Assembly (NCBI RefSeq): GCF_000024725.1
Contig: NC_013960.1
Location: 1,386,261 to 1,450,260 of the forward strand
Direction of reading: 5' to 3'
Length of the DNA: 64,000 nucleotides
DNA from: Nitrosococcus halophilus Nc 4
GTDB taxonomy: Bacteria > Pseudomonadota > Gammaproteobacteria > Nitrosococcales > Nitrosococcaceae
Under the pieces are notes generated by a model. The model had not been told where the DNA came from. It did not search any database and saw only the letters and a program-made list of their open reading frames with translations. The translations under genes and the position numbers were made by a program. Of the stretch, positions 43,355 to 51,539 are shown one piece after another (within the stretch, counting starts at the first letter, position 1; every line of letters begins with the position of its first letter).

Positions 43355-44040
43355 TGGGGGAACTCCTCGGCCACCAATCCCCCGCTGCGCAACCGCAGAA
43401 TGCGATCCGCTTGCCCGATCACTTCTGGGCTATGGGTGACCATGATGAGGGTTTTGCCGGCTTGTTTGGTGAGACGGTCTAAGAGGGATAAAACCCGTTG
43501 TCCGGTTTCCAGATCCAGATTTCCCGTGGGTTCATCAGCCAGTATGAGCAAGGGATCGTGGACCAGGGCTCGGGCGATGGCCACCCGCTGTTGCTCGCCA
43601 CCGGAGAGTTCATCCGGAGAGCTCTGGGCCCGCTCTAGGAGACCCACTTCCTGGAGCAAATTTCGGGCGTGAGCGCGCTCAGCGGGACTATTGCGGCCGT
43701 TAAGCTCGAGTGGCAGCAGCAGATTTTCTTCTACGGTGAGGGTGGGAATGAGATTGAAGAATTGAAAGACAAACCCAATATGGCGCCGGCGCAGCAAGGT
43801 CCGATCTTCCTCGGAGAGTTGAGTCAGGGATATCCCATTAATTTTCACTTCACCGGTGCTGGGAAAATCGATACCCGCAATGAGGTTGAGGAGGGTGGAT
43901 TTACCCGAGCCGCTGCGCCCAAGCAGAACCACGCATTCACCCTTTTGCACAGTGGCGGTGAGCCCATGGAGTACCCGATGCTCAGTCTCGCCTTCCCAGT
44001 AAGATTTGCTAAGGTTAAGGAGTTCTAATACTGCCGTCAT
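43351..44040 (-). CDS. ABC transporter ATP-binding protein (LolD/YbbA-like)
   Basis: The 229-residue ATPase has Walker [17 protein letters not shown], the Q-loop in [20 protein letters not shown], signature [15 protein letters not shown] and Walker [24 protein letters not shown] is typical of the MacB/LolD/YbbA group that energises FtsX-type permeases. The stop overlaps the permease start codon. The gene is divergent from the guanine deaminase-like gene across a 137-base region. Confidence 0.95.
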   Translation of the reverse strand: MTAVLELLNLSKSYWEGETEHRVLHGLTATVQKGECVVLLGRSGSGKSTLLNLIAGIDFPSTGEVKINGISLTQLSEEDRTLLRRRHIGFVFQFFNLIPTLTVEENLLLPLELNGRNSPAERAHARNLLQEVGLLERAQSSPDELSGGEQQRVAIARALVHDPLLILADEPTGNLDLETGQRVLSLLDRLTKQAGKTLIMVTHSPEVIGQADRILRLRSGGLVAEEFPQ

Positions 44041-44069
44041 TTGACAATCGCTCTAGGGTCCTCTACTAA
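44041..44069 (+). promoter_or_regulatory. Candidate sigma-70 promoter of the deaminase gene
   Basis: TTGACA at 44041 is a perfect -35 box; 17 bases later TACTAA is a weak -10. Transcription would begin near 44077, giving a leader of about 100 bases that contains the hairpin at 44141-44166. Only the -35 is strong. Confidence 0.4.
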
Positions 44070-44140
44070 CGGAAGTGCTATTTTACTCTAACAGTACATT
44101 TAGACTTGTGGTTGAGTCGCCGGCTTAATTAACCTTTCCT

Positions 44141-44166
44141 CCCGCGGCTGAAGTCGCGGGTTTTTT
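44141..44166 (+). terminator. Rho-independent terminator-like hairpin in the leader of the deaminase gene
   Basis: CCCGCG-GCTGAAGT-CGCGGG is followed directly by six T residues, the textbook form of an intrinsic terminator on the plus strand, and ends only 11 bases before the ATG at 44178. As no plus-strand gene lies just upstream, it could be an attenuator that regulates the deaminase gene, or a terminator for an unseen small RNA. Confidence 0.6.
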
Positions 44167-44177
44167 GCGGAGGATTT

Positions 44178-44645
44178 ATGAATCCAGAGTTTATGGCAGA
44201 GGCGATTAGGCTAGCAAGTCAAGGCATGGATGATGATCTTGGAGGGCCTTTCGGTGCCCTGATTGTGCGTGATGGGGAGATCTTGGCGCATGCTTGTAAT
44301 GGAGTCGTTGAAGCGTGCGATCCCACCGCCCATGCGGAAATTCAAGCCATTCGCATGGCTTGCAAGCATATCAATCATTTTCATCTCGAGGGTTGTGTTT
44401 TATATTGCAGTTGTGAACCTTGCCCCATGTGCTTGGGGGCTGCTTACTGGGCCCATCTCGATGGTATCTACTACGCCGCTAGCCGAGAAGATGCGGCCAA
44501 TATTGGTTTTGCCGATGCCGCGATTTATGATGAACTTTGCCTTGAGCCGAGTAGGCGCCGTATTCCCATGATCCAGCTCATGCGAGAAGAGATTCTCCAT
44601 GTCTTTCAGCGCTGGATGGAAAAATCGGATCGAATCCTTTACTGA
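44178..44645 (+). CDS. guaD: Guanine deaminase-like nucleobase deaminase (CDA fold)
   Basis: The 155-residue product has the zinc cytidine-deaminase fold with THAE-type motif TAHAEIQAIR (His52, Glu54) and PCPMCLGA (Cys82, Cys85). GGPFGALIVRDG, TAHAE and YYAASREDAANIGFAD follow the order of bacterial GuaD, which converts guanine to xanthine. The C-terminus lacks the KKEY-type tail but ends LY. The family also contains TadA (tRNA adenosine deaminase); the residues around FAD favour GuaD. GGAGG lies seven bases before the ATG. An XdhC-like gene at 3602 also hints at purine catabolism, but no direct link is seen. Confidence 0.8.
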   Translation: MNPEFMAEAIRLASQGMDDDLGGPFGALIVRDGEILAHACNGVVEACDPTAHAEIQAIRMACKHINHFHLEGCVLYCSCEPCPMCLGAAYWAHLDGIYYAASREDAANIGFADAAIYDELCLEPSRRRIPMIQLMREEILHVFQRWMEKSDRILY

Positions 44646-44663
44646 TAGAGAGCAATAGGGAGC

Positions 44664-47576
44664 ATGATGCCTCGATTAAGCAGCGATCACCTCTTCCAAG
44701 AACTTTCAAAAGCGATCCAGGGGGAGGTGCTGACCGATCGTTTGAGCCGGATGCTTTATGCTACCGATGCTTCTCCCTATCAGCAACTTCCCTTAGGCGT
44801 GGTTCGACCTCACAGTGTCGAGGATTGTGTGACGCTGATAGGCTTTGCTAACCGCCACCGGATTCCATTGATTCCCCGTGCCGCGGGCACCAGCCTGGCA
44901 GGCCAATGCGTGGGTGAAGGGTTGGTGGTCGACGTTTCCCGGCATTTGACTAAGGTGCTGGAAATTGATGCCCAGGGTTGCCAGGCGCGGGTGCAGCCAG
45001 GAGTCATCTTAGATGGTTTGAACGAGCAGCTTCGGCCCTTGGGGTTGATGTTTGCGCCGGACCCCTCTACCGGCAGTCGCTGCCAGATAGGCGGTATGAT
45101 GGGTAACAATGCTTGGGGGTTGCACAGCCTCCGCTATGGGACCACTCGGGACCATGTGTTTGCGATCAAGGCGGTCCTCAGTGATGGTAGTGTGGTTTTT
45201 TTTGACCCCCTGAGCCCCGGCGAATTGGAAGCTAAACTGGCGCTGAACTCCCTGGAAGGGAAGATTTACCGTGCCGTAGTGGAGGCCGTGGAGGAACAGC
45301 GGGAAGTTATTTTAGAGCACTATCCTAGTACCCGCGGGATCCCTTGCAATGAGGGTTATCCTTTGGACCTATTAGCCCAGGGGCAACCTTGGGTGAGCGA
45401 TGGCCCCCCTTTCAACCTGGCGCCTTTCCTCTGTGGTAGCGAGGGAACCTTGGCACTGGTTATCGAGGCCACCTTAAAGCTGGTTCCCCTGCCAGGGGAG
45501 CGGACCCTGATTGGGGCGCACTTTAGCAGCCTTGAGGAGGCCTTGCAGGCGGTGGCCATGGTGTTAGAGCACCAGCCGGTGGCGGTGGAGTTATTGGATA
45601 AAACGATATTGGATTTGGCCCGAAACAACCCGGAGCAGGTAAAAAATTGTGCCTGGATAGAAGGGGAGCCGGCGGCGGTGCTGCTTGTTGAGCTAGAAGG
45701 TGATGGGGACCCATTGCAGCAGCGGGGGGAGGTTTTAGCGGGGGCCTTGGGCGCGGGGAATGGCAGTTATGCGGCGCCTGTGCTGCCATTCCCGGAACAA
45801 GCATGGGCGGTGCGCCGTGCGGGCCTAGGGTTGCTCATGGGGGTAGCGGGTAAACTTAAGGCCGTGACCGGGATTGAAGATACTGCGGTTGCGGTGGCGG
45901 ATTTACCCCAATATGTTACCCAGGTGCAAGCTTTGATGGCCCGTTACGGTGTTGATTGTGTGATTTATGGTTCGGCAGGACGGGGATTGTTGCACTTGCG
46001 GCCCAAGTTGGATTTGGAGCTGGCGGAAGATCAAGCCCGCTTTCAATCCATCATGACTGAAATGGTGGAGTTAGTGAAGGGGTTTAGGGGTGTTTTCTCC
46101 GCCAAACATGGTGACGGACGGTTACGGGCCCCGTTTTTGGAAACCCTATTGGGCAAGGAGGTTGTTGCTCTGCTGCACCGCATTAAGCAGGCGGCCGATC
46201 CCCACTGGCATTTTAATCCTGGCAAAATCCTCGAGCCTCCCCCTCTGCTGGAAGCCCTTCGCACCCAGCAGAAAACCCCTGTAGAGCCTACTTTGTCGTT
46301 TCTAGATTGGGGCAAAGACCAAGGCTTACGAGGCGCTGCGGCCCGCTGCAATGGGGCGGGAGTCTGTCTCAAGCGGGCCGGTCAGGGAACCATGTGTCCC
46401 TCCTATATGGCCACCCAGGAAGAGCAGCATGGCACCCGGGGCCGTGCCAATGTTTTCCGTCAAGTGTTGGCTTCGCCTGGAGGGTTGACAGGTAGAGATA
46501 GCCCTTTGCTTAAAGAGGCGCTGGATCTATGTCTGGCCTGCAAGGGTTGTAAGACGGAATGCCCGGCCGGGGTGGACATAGCGCTCATGAAGGCAGAGTT
46601 CTTGCAACAATACCAGAACCGCTATGGACTTCCCTGGCGCGCCCGGGTGTTGAGTCAGTTCCAACGTTTGGCCTGGCTAGGCTCCTTGTTGCCCGCCGTG
46701 GTCAATGGGCTATTGGCTTTGAAGTGGTCTCGGCGAGTATTAAAATTGCATCATCAACGGCCACTTCCCACCCTGGCGCGCCGAACCTTTAGTTCCCAGC
46801 TTCGAGACCGCTCCCCCCCTGCTCATAAGGGTCGTCTTGGCGAAGTGGTGCTCATCAATGATCTCTGGACCGAGTTCTTTGATCCCCAGATCGGGATGGC
46901 GGCCGTCAATTGCCTAGAGCAATTGGGATATGGAGTCACCGTGACCCCCTGGTTGTCCTCGGGAAGGATTCAGATCAGTCAGGGTCTGTTGACTCAGGCC
47001 CAGGATCAATTTCAGGAAGCGATCGCGGTCCTTTATCCCTATGCCGCCGAGGGCAAACCGCTGATTGGGTTGGAGCCGTCGGAGTTATTGACATTCCGGG
47101 ATGAGGCTTTGGTTCTATTACCCGTTGGCGAGAGCCGCCATAGGGCTGAAGCCATTGCGAGCAAAGCCCAGTTATTCGAAGAGTTTATGGCCCGGGAGGC
47201 GGTCGCTGGACACATTAATCCGTCATTTTTCGATGACCAAAGCCGCCGTATTTTGGTTCATGGCCATTGTCACGGGAAGGCCCTTGCTGGAATGCAACCG
47301 CTTCTGGATACGCTAGCCTTGATGGGAGGGGCGGTGGTAGAAGCTATTCCTTCAGGTTGCTGCGGGATGGCGGGTGCTTTTGGCTATGAACAGGAGCATT
47401 ATGACCTTTCGTTACGTATCGGTGAGTTGGTGTTATTGCCGGCGGTTCGCCGGGCCCCGGCGGGCACTCTGATATGTGCACCGGGCACCAGTTGCCGGGC
47501 CCAGATCAAAGATGGTGCCCAAGTCCTGGCCTATCATCCTGCGGAGTTGTTGCAGAAAGCGCTTCTATCTCTCTAG
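44664..47576 (+). CDS. YdiJ-like FAD/Fe-S dehydrogenase (D-2-hydroxyacid type)
   Basis: The 970-residue protein joins a vanillyl-alcohol-oxidase-type FAD domain (VVRPHSVEDCV, LIPRAAGTSLAGQCVGEGLV, NNAWGLHSLRYG), an FAD-oxidase C-terminal cap (about 250-540), two Fe-S cluster motifs (CNGAGVC ... MCP near 561-580 and CLACKGCKTECP near 623) and a C-terminal CCG domain (SGCCGMAGAFGYE near 897). This matches YdiJ and related D-lactate or D-2-hydroxyglutarate dehydrogenases that feed electrons to quinone. It starts 18 bases after the deaminase gene, so they share a transcript. The substrate is not certain. Confidence 0.88.
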   Translation: MMPRLSSDHLFQELSKAIQGEVLTDRLSRMLYATDASPYQQLPLGVVRPHSVEDCVTLIGFANRHRIPLIPRAAGTSLAGQCVGEGLVVDVSRHLTKVLEIDAQGCQARVQPGVILDGLNEQLRPLGLMFAPDPSTGSRCQIGGMMGNNAWGLHSLRYGTTRDHVFAIKAVLSDGSVVFFDPLSPGELEAKLALNSLEGKIYRAVVEAVEEQREVILEHYPSTRGIPCNEGYPLDLLAQGQPWVSDGPPFNLAPFLCGSEGTLALVIEATLKLVPLPGERTLIGAHFSSLEEALQAVAMVLEHQPVAVELLDKTILDLARNNPEQVKNCAWIEGEPAAVLLVELEGDGDPLQQRGEVLAGALGAGNGSYAAPVLPFPEQAWAVRRAGLGLLMGVAGKLKAVTGIEDTAVAVADLPQYVTQVQALMARYGVDCVIYGSAGRGLLHLRPKLDLELAEDQARFQSIMTEMVELVKGFRGVFSAKHGDGRLRAPFLETLLGKEVVALLHRIKQAADPHWHFNPGKILEPPPLLEALRTQQKTPVEPTLSFLDWGKDQGLRGAAARCNGAGVCLKRAGQGTMCPSYMATQEEQHGTRGRANVFRQVLASPGGLTGRDSPLLKEALDLCLACKGCKTECPAGVDIALMKAEFLQQYQNRYGLPWRARVLSQFQRLAWLGSLLPAVVNGLLALKWSRRVLKLHHQRPLPTLARRTFSSQLRDRSPPAHKGRLGEVVLINDLWTEFFDPQIGMAAVNCLEQLGYGVTVTPWLSSGRIQISQGLLTQAQDQFQEAIAVLYPYAAEGKPLIGLEPSELLTFRDEALVLLPVGESRHRAEAIASKAQLFEEFMAREAVAGHINPSFFDDQSRRILVHGHCHGKALAGMQPLLDTLALMGGAVVEAIPSGCCGMAGAFGYEQEHYDLSLRIGELVLLPAVRRAPAGTLICAPGTSCRAQIKDGAQVLAYHPAELLQKALLSL

Positions 47577-47619
47577 CGGTTGTTTTACAGTTTAAAAAAA
47601 ACTTAGGTAGAGTATTGAC

Positions 47620-48300
47620 ATGAACCGGCGGCAAGCATGGGTTGATATTATTCTCGCCCTTGCCTTAGTGGGGGTGAGTGGCGTAGCGGTTGGGCTTATG
47701 AGCGCATTGATGGCCCAACATCAATTTTCGTTGCTGTTGATATTGCAGGGGGTGTTCATTCTCCTCGGTTTACGCCTCCTGCTGGCCATGCGGGGGCAGA
47801 GTTGGCGGCACCTTGGGTTACAGGCGCTCACCTTCAAGGATCTGGGCCGGACTCTGATAGGACTGTTAAGCTGTATTGGCGCCAACATGGTGCTGACAAC
47901 GGCGGCATTCATTATCGACCCGCAATTGCTCAAGCAGCATGCAAATCAGCTCAAAGTGATCGCCACCCAACTGGGCAGTGAAGTCCCGTTTGCCGGAATC
48001 GCGGCCATGATGTTCTTTGTGGGCGTGTATGAGGAAATCATGGCTCGAGGTTTCCTCTTGACTCGATGCCGGACCGCACTGGGAGGCCTATGGGCGCCCA
48101 TTTTGTTATCCTCCTTTCTATTTGGATTAGGTCATTTATACCAAGGATGGATCGGGGTAGCGCAAACGACCCTGTTCGGTATTGTGCTTGCCGCTTTAAC
48201 GGTACGTTGGGGGACCCTATGGCCGGCAATTTTTGCACATGCCATACTCAATACCTTTTCCCTTGTTATTCTAGAACGGCTTGCTGAGCAAGTACCGTAA
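47620..48300 (+). CDS. CPBP family intramembrane metalloprotease (CAAX-protease-like)
   Basis: The 226-residue membrane protein has about eight hydrophobic segments and the three motifs of the CPBP/Abi family: EE at 138-139 (YEEIMARGFLLTRC), the His in FGLGHLYQG (172) and the HAILN block (His207, Asn211). These proteases cut membrane substrates and may modify exported peptides; some act in bacteriocin self-immunity. It starts 43 bases after the dehydrogenase gene. A complete MITE-like repeat follows its stop. Confidence 0.87.
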   Translation: MNRRQAWVDIILALALVGVSGVAVGLMSALMAQHQFSLLLILQGVFILLGLRLLLAMRGQSWRHLGLQALTFKDLGRTLIGLLSCIGANMVLTTAAFIIDPQLLKQHANQLKVIATQLGSEVPFAGIAAMMFFVGVYEEIMARGFLLTRCRTALGGLWAPILLSSFLFGLGHLYQGWIGVAQTTLFGIVLAALTVRWGTLWPAIFAHAILNTFSLVILERLAEQVP

Positions 48301-48321
48301 GCTTAATGCTGCAACTGCTCT

Positions 48322-48500
48322 AACCTGGATAATTCATGAGATCACCACAAAGGCACTAAGATCACAAAGAAATTAAAAAGTTAAATAGGTTAAAATAATT
48401 TGCTTCGTTAGCAATGAGCCTATCCATCAATTTCTCCCAACTGACTGAGATTCCCTCACTTTCGTGTCCTTTGTGTCTTGGTGGTGAAAAATTCAGGCTA
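48322..48500. repeat. MITE-like repeat (TAGCCTG family), full copy
   Basis: About 180 bases from AACCTGGATAATTCATGAG to AAAATTCAGGCTA, with terminal inverted repeats TAGCCTG and inner CACCACAAAGGCAC / GTGTCTTGGTGGTG arms. Nearly identical to the copy at 63431-63610, including the central TTTGCTTCGTTAGC. Together with the repeat at 48573 it fills the 380-base gap before the next gene. Confidence 0.85.
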
Positions 48501-48572
48501 ATTTTCTTCTAATTAAATACCCCAGCGAAAGTTTTGAGGGATTGTTTGTTTCTTTTAGCATTCATCCCCCGC

Positions 48573-48660
48573 CGACGCCTCTTCGTGCGCACAGCGCACG
48601 GGAGCTCGTAGGGGCGGTTGAGCAACGTGAAATCGACCGCATTCTTCTCAAAATTTTTGC
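48573..48660. repeat. Dispersed palindromic repeat, GTGCGC family
   Basis: CCTCTTCGTGCGCACAGCGC is followed by ACGGGAGCTCGTAGGGGCGG and ends CAAAATTTTTGCC. It matches 527-603 at the left and 13281-13365 at both ends. Confidence 0.7.
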
Positions 48661-48682
48661 CGAGATACTTTAATGCGCCGGG

Positions 48683-49042
48683 TTATTGCTTTGGGGGCGC
48701 ATAATAATCCTTCTCATAGTGTCCTAGCGGCCTTTTAAAAGTGAACTCGGCAGGGGCGACCACTAGCGTTTGAGCCGTCACTTTAAAAGCTTCTCTATCC
48801 GCGATACTAGCGAGGGCAGTAAGAGGACTTATCCCAATAAAAACCGCCGTTCCCACAATAGTCCCCACAAGCCCTACAGGACGAAGAATTAAAACCTCTG
48901 TCAGGGCTTCTGGTGCTGTCCATCTAGGTTCTTCGGTGTTTTGCGGCTCTTTTTCTTGAGAGAAGGCGGGGGAACCGATGATAGTCAGCACCAAGATAAT
49001 AATTAAAACCAAAGTAGGCATTTTTCTTTTTTGTCCAGACAT
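48683..49042 (-). CDS. Small secreted or membrane protein of unknown function
   Basis: The 119-residue product has a signal peptide (MSGQKRKMPTLVLIIILVLT ... AFSQ) and a second hydrophobic, Gly/Val-rich segment (RPVGLVGTIVGTAVFIGISP) near the middle, with a charged C-terminus. AGGAG lies eight bases before the ATG. It starts 12 bases after the stop of the TPR lipoprotein gene and is probably co-transcribed with it. I recognise no family. It may be an accessory of the pilus locus. Confidence 0.6.
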   Translation of the reverse strand: MSGQKRKMPTLVLIIILVLTIIGSPAFSQEKEPQNTEEPRWTAPEALTEVLILRPVGLVGTIVGTAVFIGISPLTALASIADREAFKVTAQTLVVAPAEFTFKRPLGHYEKDYYAPPKQ

Positions 49043-49054
49043 GATTGTTCTCCT

Positions 49055-49969
49055 CTATCGGTTTGCTTTAAAGAGGGCCTGTATTTTCTCTAAATTATCA
49101 TTGGCTTCTGGATAGTAGGTGGGTGAAGCACTGATGGCTTTACGGAAATAATTTGCAGCGGTTCGATGGTCGCCTTCCATCATCAGAATATAGCCGATAT
49201 GGTAGAGGGATTCGGGTTCGTCCATAATATTTTGGAAGGCGCTTGTCGCTTCATCATGATGACCCTGACGTACATAGATAAGACCCAGATTGGCCCAGGC
49301 CTTTTCATGACGGGAATCTTTGGCCAATATTTTTTCAAAGAAAGAACGGGCCAATTTCCAATTCCCGGCAAGATAGTGGGAATACCCGAGGTTATTGAGC
49401 AGCAAGGGAAGTCCCGGTTTAATTTCCAGGGCGGCTTGGTAGTGTTGCTGTGCGGTGACGTAATCCTTGCGAAGATCGGCAATGACCCCCAGGCCGTTAT
49501 GGGCCCGCCAGCGCTTTGGATCTATTTTAACCGCGGCGGCTAATTTATCCTTCGCCAAGTCAAACTCCTTTTTATGGAGTTGCAATAATCCGAAACCTTC
49601 CAATGCCCCGGCATGATTCGCTTTTTGTTTTAGGGTGTCCCGATAGGCTTTCTCGGCTAGCTCCGTATTTCCTTTCTCCCGATGTATCGTGGCTATTTTA
49701 TAGAGCGCCTCAACATTTTCCGGGTCTAAGGTTAAGACCTTCACGTAATGAAATAGAGCCAGATCCCTATTGCCTACCTTAAGGGCTTGGTCGCCGGTCT
49801 CCATCGCCTTTTGAATAGCTTGGGGATCGGGGGCAACGGCATCCCTATTCTCGGGAGGAGGCTTAGTGGCGGTGGCGCAACCCAAAAGTGATGTAGACAA
49901 TGCTAGCAGCATTATCTGCACGAGTAATCTCATTCTTTGTGGGTATTGTTGAGAATAGAGGATATCCAT
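49055..49969 (-). CDS. TPR lipoprotein, TadD-like
   Basis: The 304-residue product is a probable outer-membrane lipoprotein: MRLLVQIMLLALSTSLLGC ends in a lipobox Cys31. At least five tetratricopeptide repeats follow, e.g. ALFHYVKVLTLDPENVEALY, AEKAYRDTLKQKANHAGALE and AQQHYQAALEIKPGLPLLLN. TadD of Tad loci is a TPR lipoprotein that guides secretin assembly, and this gene lies 1.2 kb before flp but on the other strand. AAGGA precedes the ATG at 49969; an ATG at 49933 would give a shorter signal peptide. TadD identity is inferred from architecture and location. Confidence 0.75.
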   Translation of the reverse strand: MDILYSQQYPQRMRLLVQIMLLALSTSLLGCATATKPPPENRDAVAPDPQAIQKAMETGDQALKVGNRDLALFHYVKVLTLDPENVEALYKIATIHREKGNTELAEKAYRDTLKQKANHAGALEGFGLLQLHKKEFDLAKDKLAAAVKIDPKRWRAHNGLGVIADLRKDYVTAQQHYQAALEIKPGLPLLLNNLGYSHYLAGNWKLARSFFEKILAKDSRHEKAWANLGLIYVRQGHHDEATSAFQNIMDEPESLYHIGYILMMEGDHRTAANYFRKAISASPTYYPEANDNLEKIQALFKANR

Positions 49970-50063
49970 TTTTTATCCTTAGCCGATTTTATGGGGAAAA
50001 TAAAATGTAACTATTTTTACAAAGAGCGGTGTCTTACTTATCGGCAGCAAGAAGCTATTTATT

Positions 50064-50104
50064 AGCCCTTTCGTGCGCACGGCGTACGCTACTTGTTGCC
50101 TCTC
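50064..50104. repeat. Short copy of the GTGCGC palindromic family
   Basis: CCTTTCGTGCGCACGGCG followed by TACGCTACTTGTTGCC matches the core of the copy at 527-603 with three or four changes. It lies between the divergent TPR lipoprotein and AraC-type regulator genes. Confidence 0.55.
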
Positions 50105-50223
50105 TATGCCGAGTTCAGCTCCAAGCTACCCTGATTTTCAAGCGTGTTAAACCTAGAGGCCAAGGTGCCGAAACAGATAGATAGAGGAAATTAATCACAG
50201 TATGAGAAGATTTCGGGACCATT

Positions 50224-51078
50224 ATGAGGAAGGGAGCATCGACTTCGGAAGGGTTAACCCTACTTTTAATCGATCTGAGGCAGCAGGGGAGGGAGTTAAC
50301 GCCACCTGATGCTAGATCTGATCTCCGGCATATTCTGGAACAGCGGGCTGTCGTTCACCACATTCCTTGGACGGGTGATATCCCCAAGAAGATAGCGGAG
50401 ACGGCAGCCCAGGTCCTTTTTTTCGAATACGATTATCCCGACATCGCCAGGCTTTCATTCCTCCAGCAAACTAAACTCCACTATCCCTCCATTCCCATTA
50501 TCTTGGTCACGGAACAGCATTCCGAGGCATTTGCTGTCTGGGCGTTTCGTTCACGGGTTTGGGATTATTTTGTAAAGCCCCTTGTCGTCGACGATATTCT
50601 GCACTGCATGGAAAGTCTTGAGCTTGTGATTGCAGAGCGGCACCAAGGGGTGCCCAGGAAAGCGATTTTACCCCCCCATTCCATCCCCACGGATGCCCGC
50701 TTTCGGCCTTTGTCGCAAAAAAAAAACGCCATTAATGCGGGAATCTCCTATATAGAAAAGAATCTCCATGAGAATATTTCCCAATCCGAGGTAGCCGAGC
50801 TTTGTGGCATGACGCCTTTCCAGTTTAGCCGCTGTTTCAAGCAAGCCTATGGCATGACCTTCCAAGAATTTGTCATCCGGCGGCGGATGACCGAGGCCGT
50901 ACGCTTGCTTAAGAATCCGAGCGCCTCGGTTACGGATGTTTGCTATACCGTGGGTTTCCGGGATCTGTCCTATTTTACCCGCACCTTTCGGCGCTATGTG
51001 GGGATGACCCCTTCTCGCTATAAGGCCGATCTGGAGAACCTGCATACTTCCTTTTCTTCTTCCTCCCAAGTTTCCTAG
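50224..51078 (+). CDS. AraC-type regulator with degenerate receiver domain
   Basis: The 284-residue product has an N-terminal receiver-like domain (about 12-135; LTLLLIDLRQQGREL, IILVTEQHS, DYFVKPL keeps the conserved Lys) and a C-terminal AraC DNA-binding domain with two helix-turn-helix units (ISQSEVAELCGMTPFQFSRC and ASVTDVCYTVGFRDLSYFTR) and the FRRYVGMTPSRY family signature. Where a receiver has its phospho-Asp strand, this protein reads VLFFEYDYPD, so phosphorylation is doubtful. It is co-directional with, and 180 bases upstream of, flp. A 14-base inverted repeat at 51162-51213 is a candidate binding site, so it is likely the local regulator of pilus genes. Confidence 0.82.
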   Translation: MRKGASTSEGLTLLLIDLRQQGRELTPPDARSDLRHILEQRAVVHHIPWTGDIPKKIAETAAQVLFFEYDYPDIARLSFLQQTKLHYPSIPIILVTEQHSEAFAVWAFRSRVWDYFVKPLVVDDILHCMESLELVIAERHQGVPRKAILPPHSIPTDARFRPLSQKKNAINAGISYIEKNLHENISQSEVAELCGMTPFQFSRCFKQAYGMTFQEFVIRRRMTEAVRLLKNPSASVTDVCYTVGFRDLSYFTRTFRRYVGMTPSRYKADLENLHTSFSSSSQVS

Positions 51079-51161
51079 GCCGGCAGGGGAAAAGCAAAAC
51101 AGTCTTAATCGAACGCAATATTTTTATAACACTTAAATCCTCTCTGTCCCATAATGACCAC

Positions 51162-51213
51162 CAGACAACGGTAAACAACTTAATCAATCTTGCATCAACT
51201 TTACCGCTGTCTG
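51162..51213. promoter_or_regulatory. 14-base inverted repeat upstream of flp (candidate operator)
   Basis: CAGACAACGGTAAA (51162-51175) and TTTACCGCTGTCTG (51200-51213) are inverted with one mismatch, centres 38 bases apart. It lies 46 bases before the flp ATG and 84 after the AraC-type gene. Spacing of nearly four helix turns would suit two protein dimers; a leader hairpin is the alternative. Confidence 0.5.
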
Positions 51214-51258
51214 TGATGAACTTGAGTTAACAAATTTATAACGATGGAGGAAGATATC

Positions 51259-51447
51259 ATGAGCAATCTTACCCAAAAAATCCGTTCTTTCTTGCGCGAT
51301 GAAGAAGGCTTGACCATGACCGAATATGCAGTGGCGGGTGGTTTAATCGTTGTTGGTGGTGCTGCGGTATTTATGGCTCTGGGAGGTGAAATTGAGAGAG
51401 TAATTGGGTTAGTTAATGCTGAGCTTGCAAAAGTAGGAGGAGCCTAA
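51259..51447 (+). CDS. flp: Flp-type pilin precursor
   Basis: The 62-residue product is the major Flp/Tad pilin. The leader ends DEEG, and prepilin peptidase should cut before LTMTEYAVAGG, giving the Flp motif with Glu5 and Tyr6 in the mature protein, followed by the hydrophobic helix GLIVVGGAAVFMAL and a short hydrophilic tail. The start at 51259 follows GGAGGAAG; a further in-frame ATG 15 bases upstream includes that site and is rejected. A strong hairpin just after the stop probably reduces readthrough into cpaA, giving more pilin than machinery. Confidence 0.93.
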   Translation: MSNLTQKIRSFLRDEEGLTMTEYAVAGGLIVVGGAAVFMALGGEIERVIGLVNAELAKVGGA

Positions 51448-51455
51448 AGCGCTGC

Positions 51456-51486
51456 AGGGAGGGGCTCGGCTCCCCTCCCTAATTTT
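51456..51486 (+). terminator. Strong hairpin and T-run after flp
   Basis: AGGGAGGGG and CCCCTCCCT form a perfect nine-base stem around CTCGGCT, followed by AATTTTT. It lies nine bases past the flp stop and before cpaA, fitting a partial terminator that favours pilin over assembly genes. Confidence 0.75.
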
Positions 51487-51539
51487 TCCTGGGACATCTC
51501 ATTTTAAAAATTTACTCATTCTCTTTCCAGGTAAAACCC

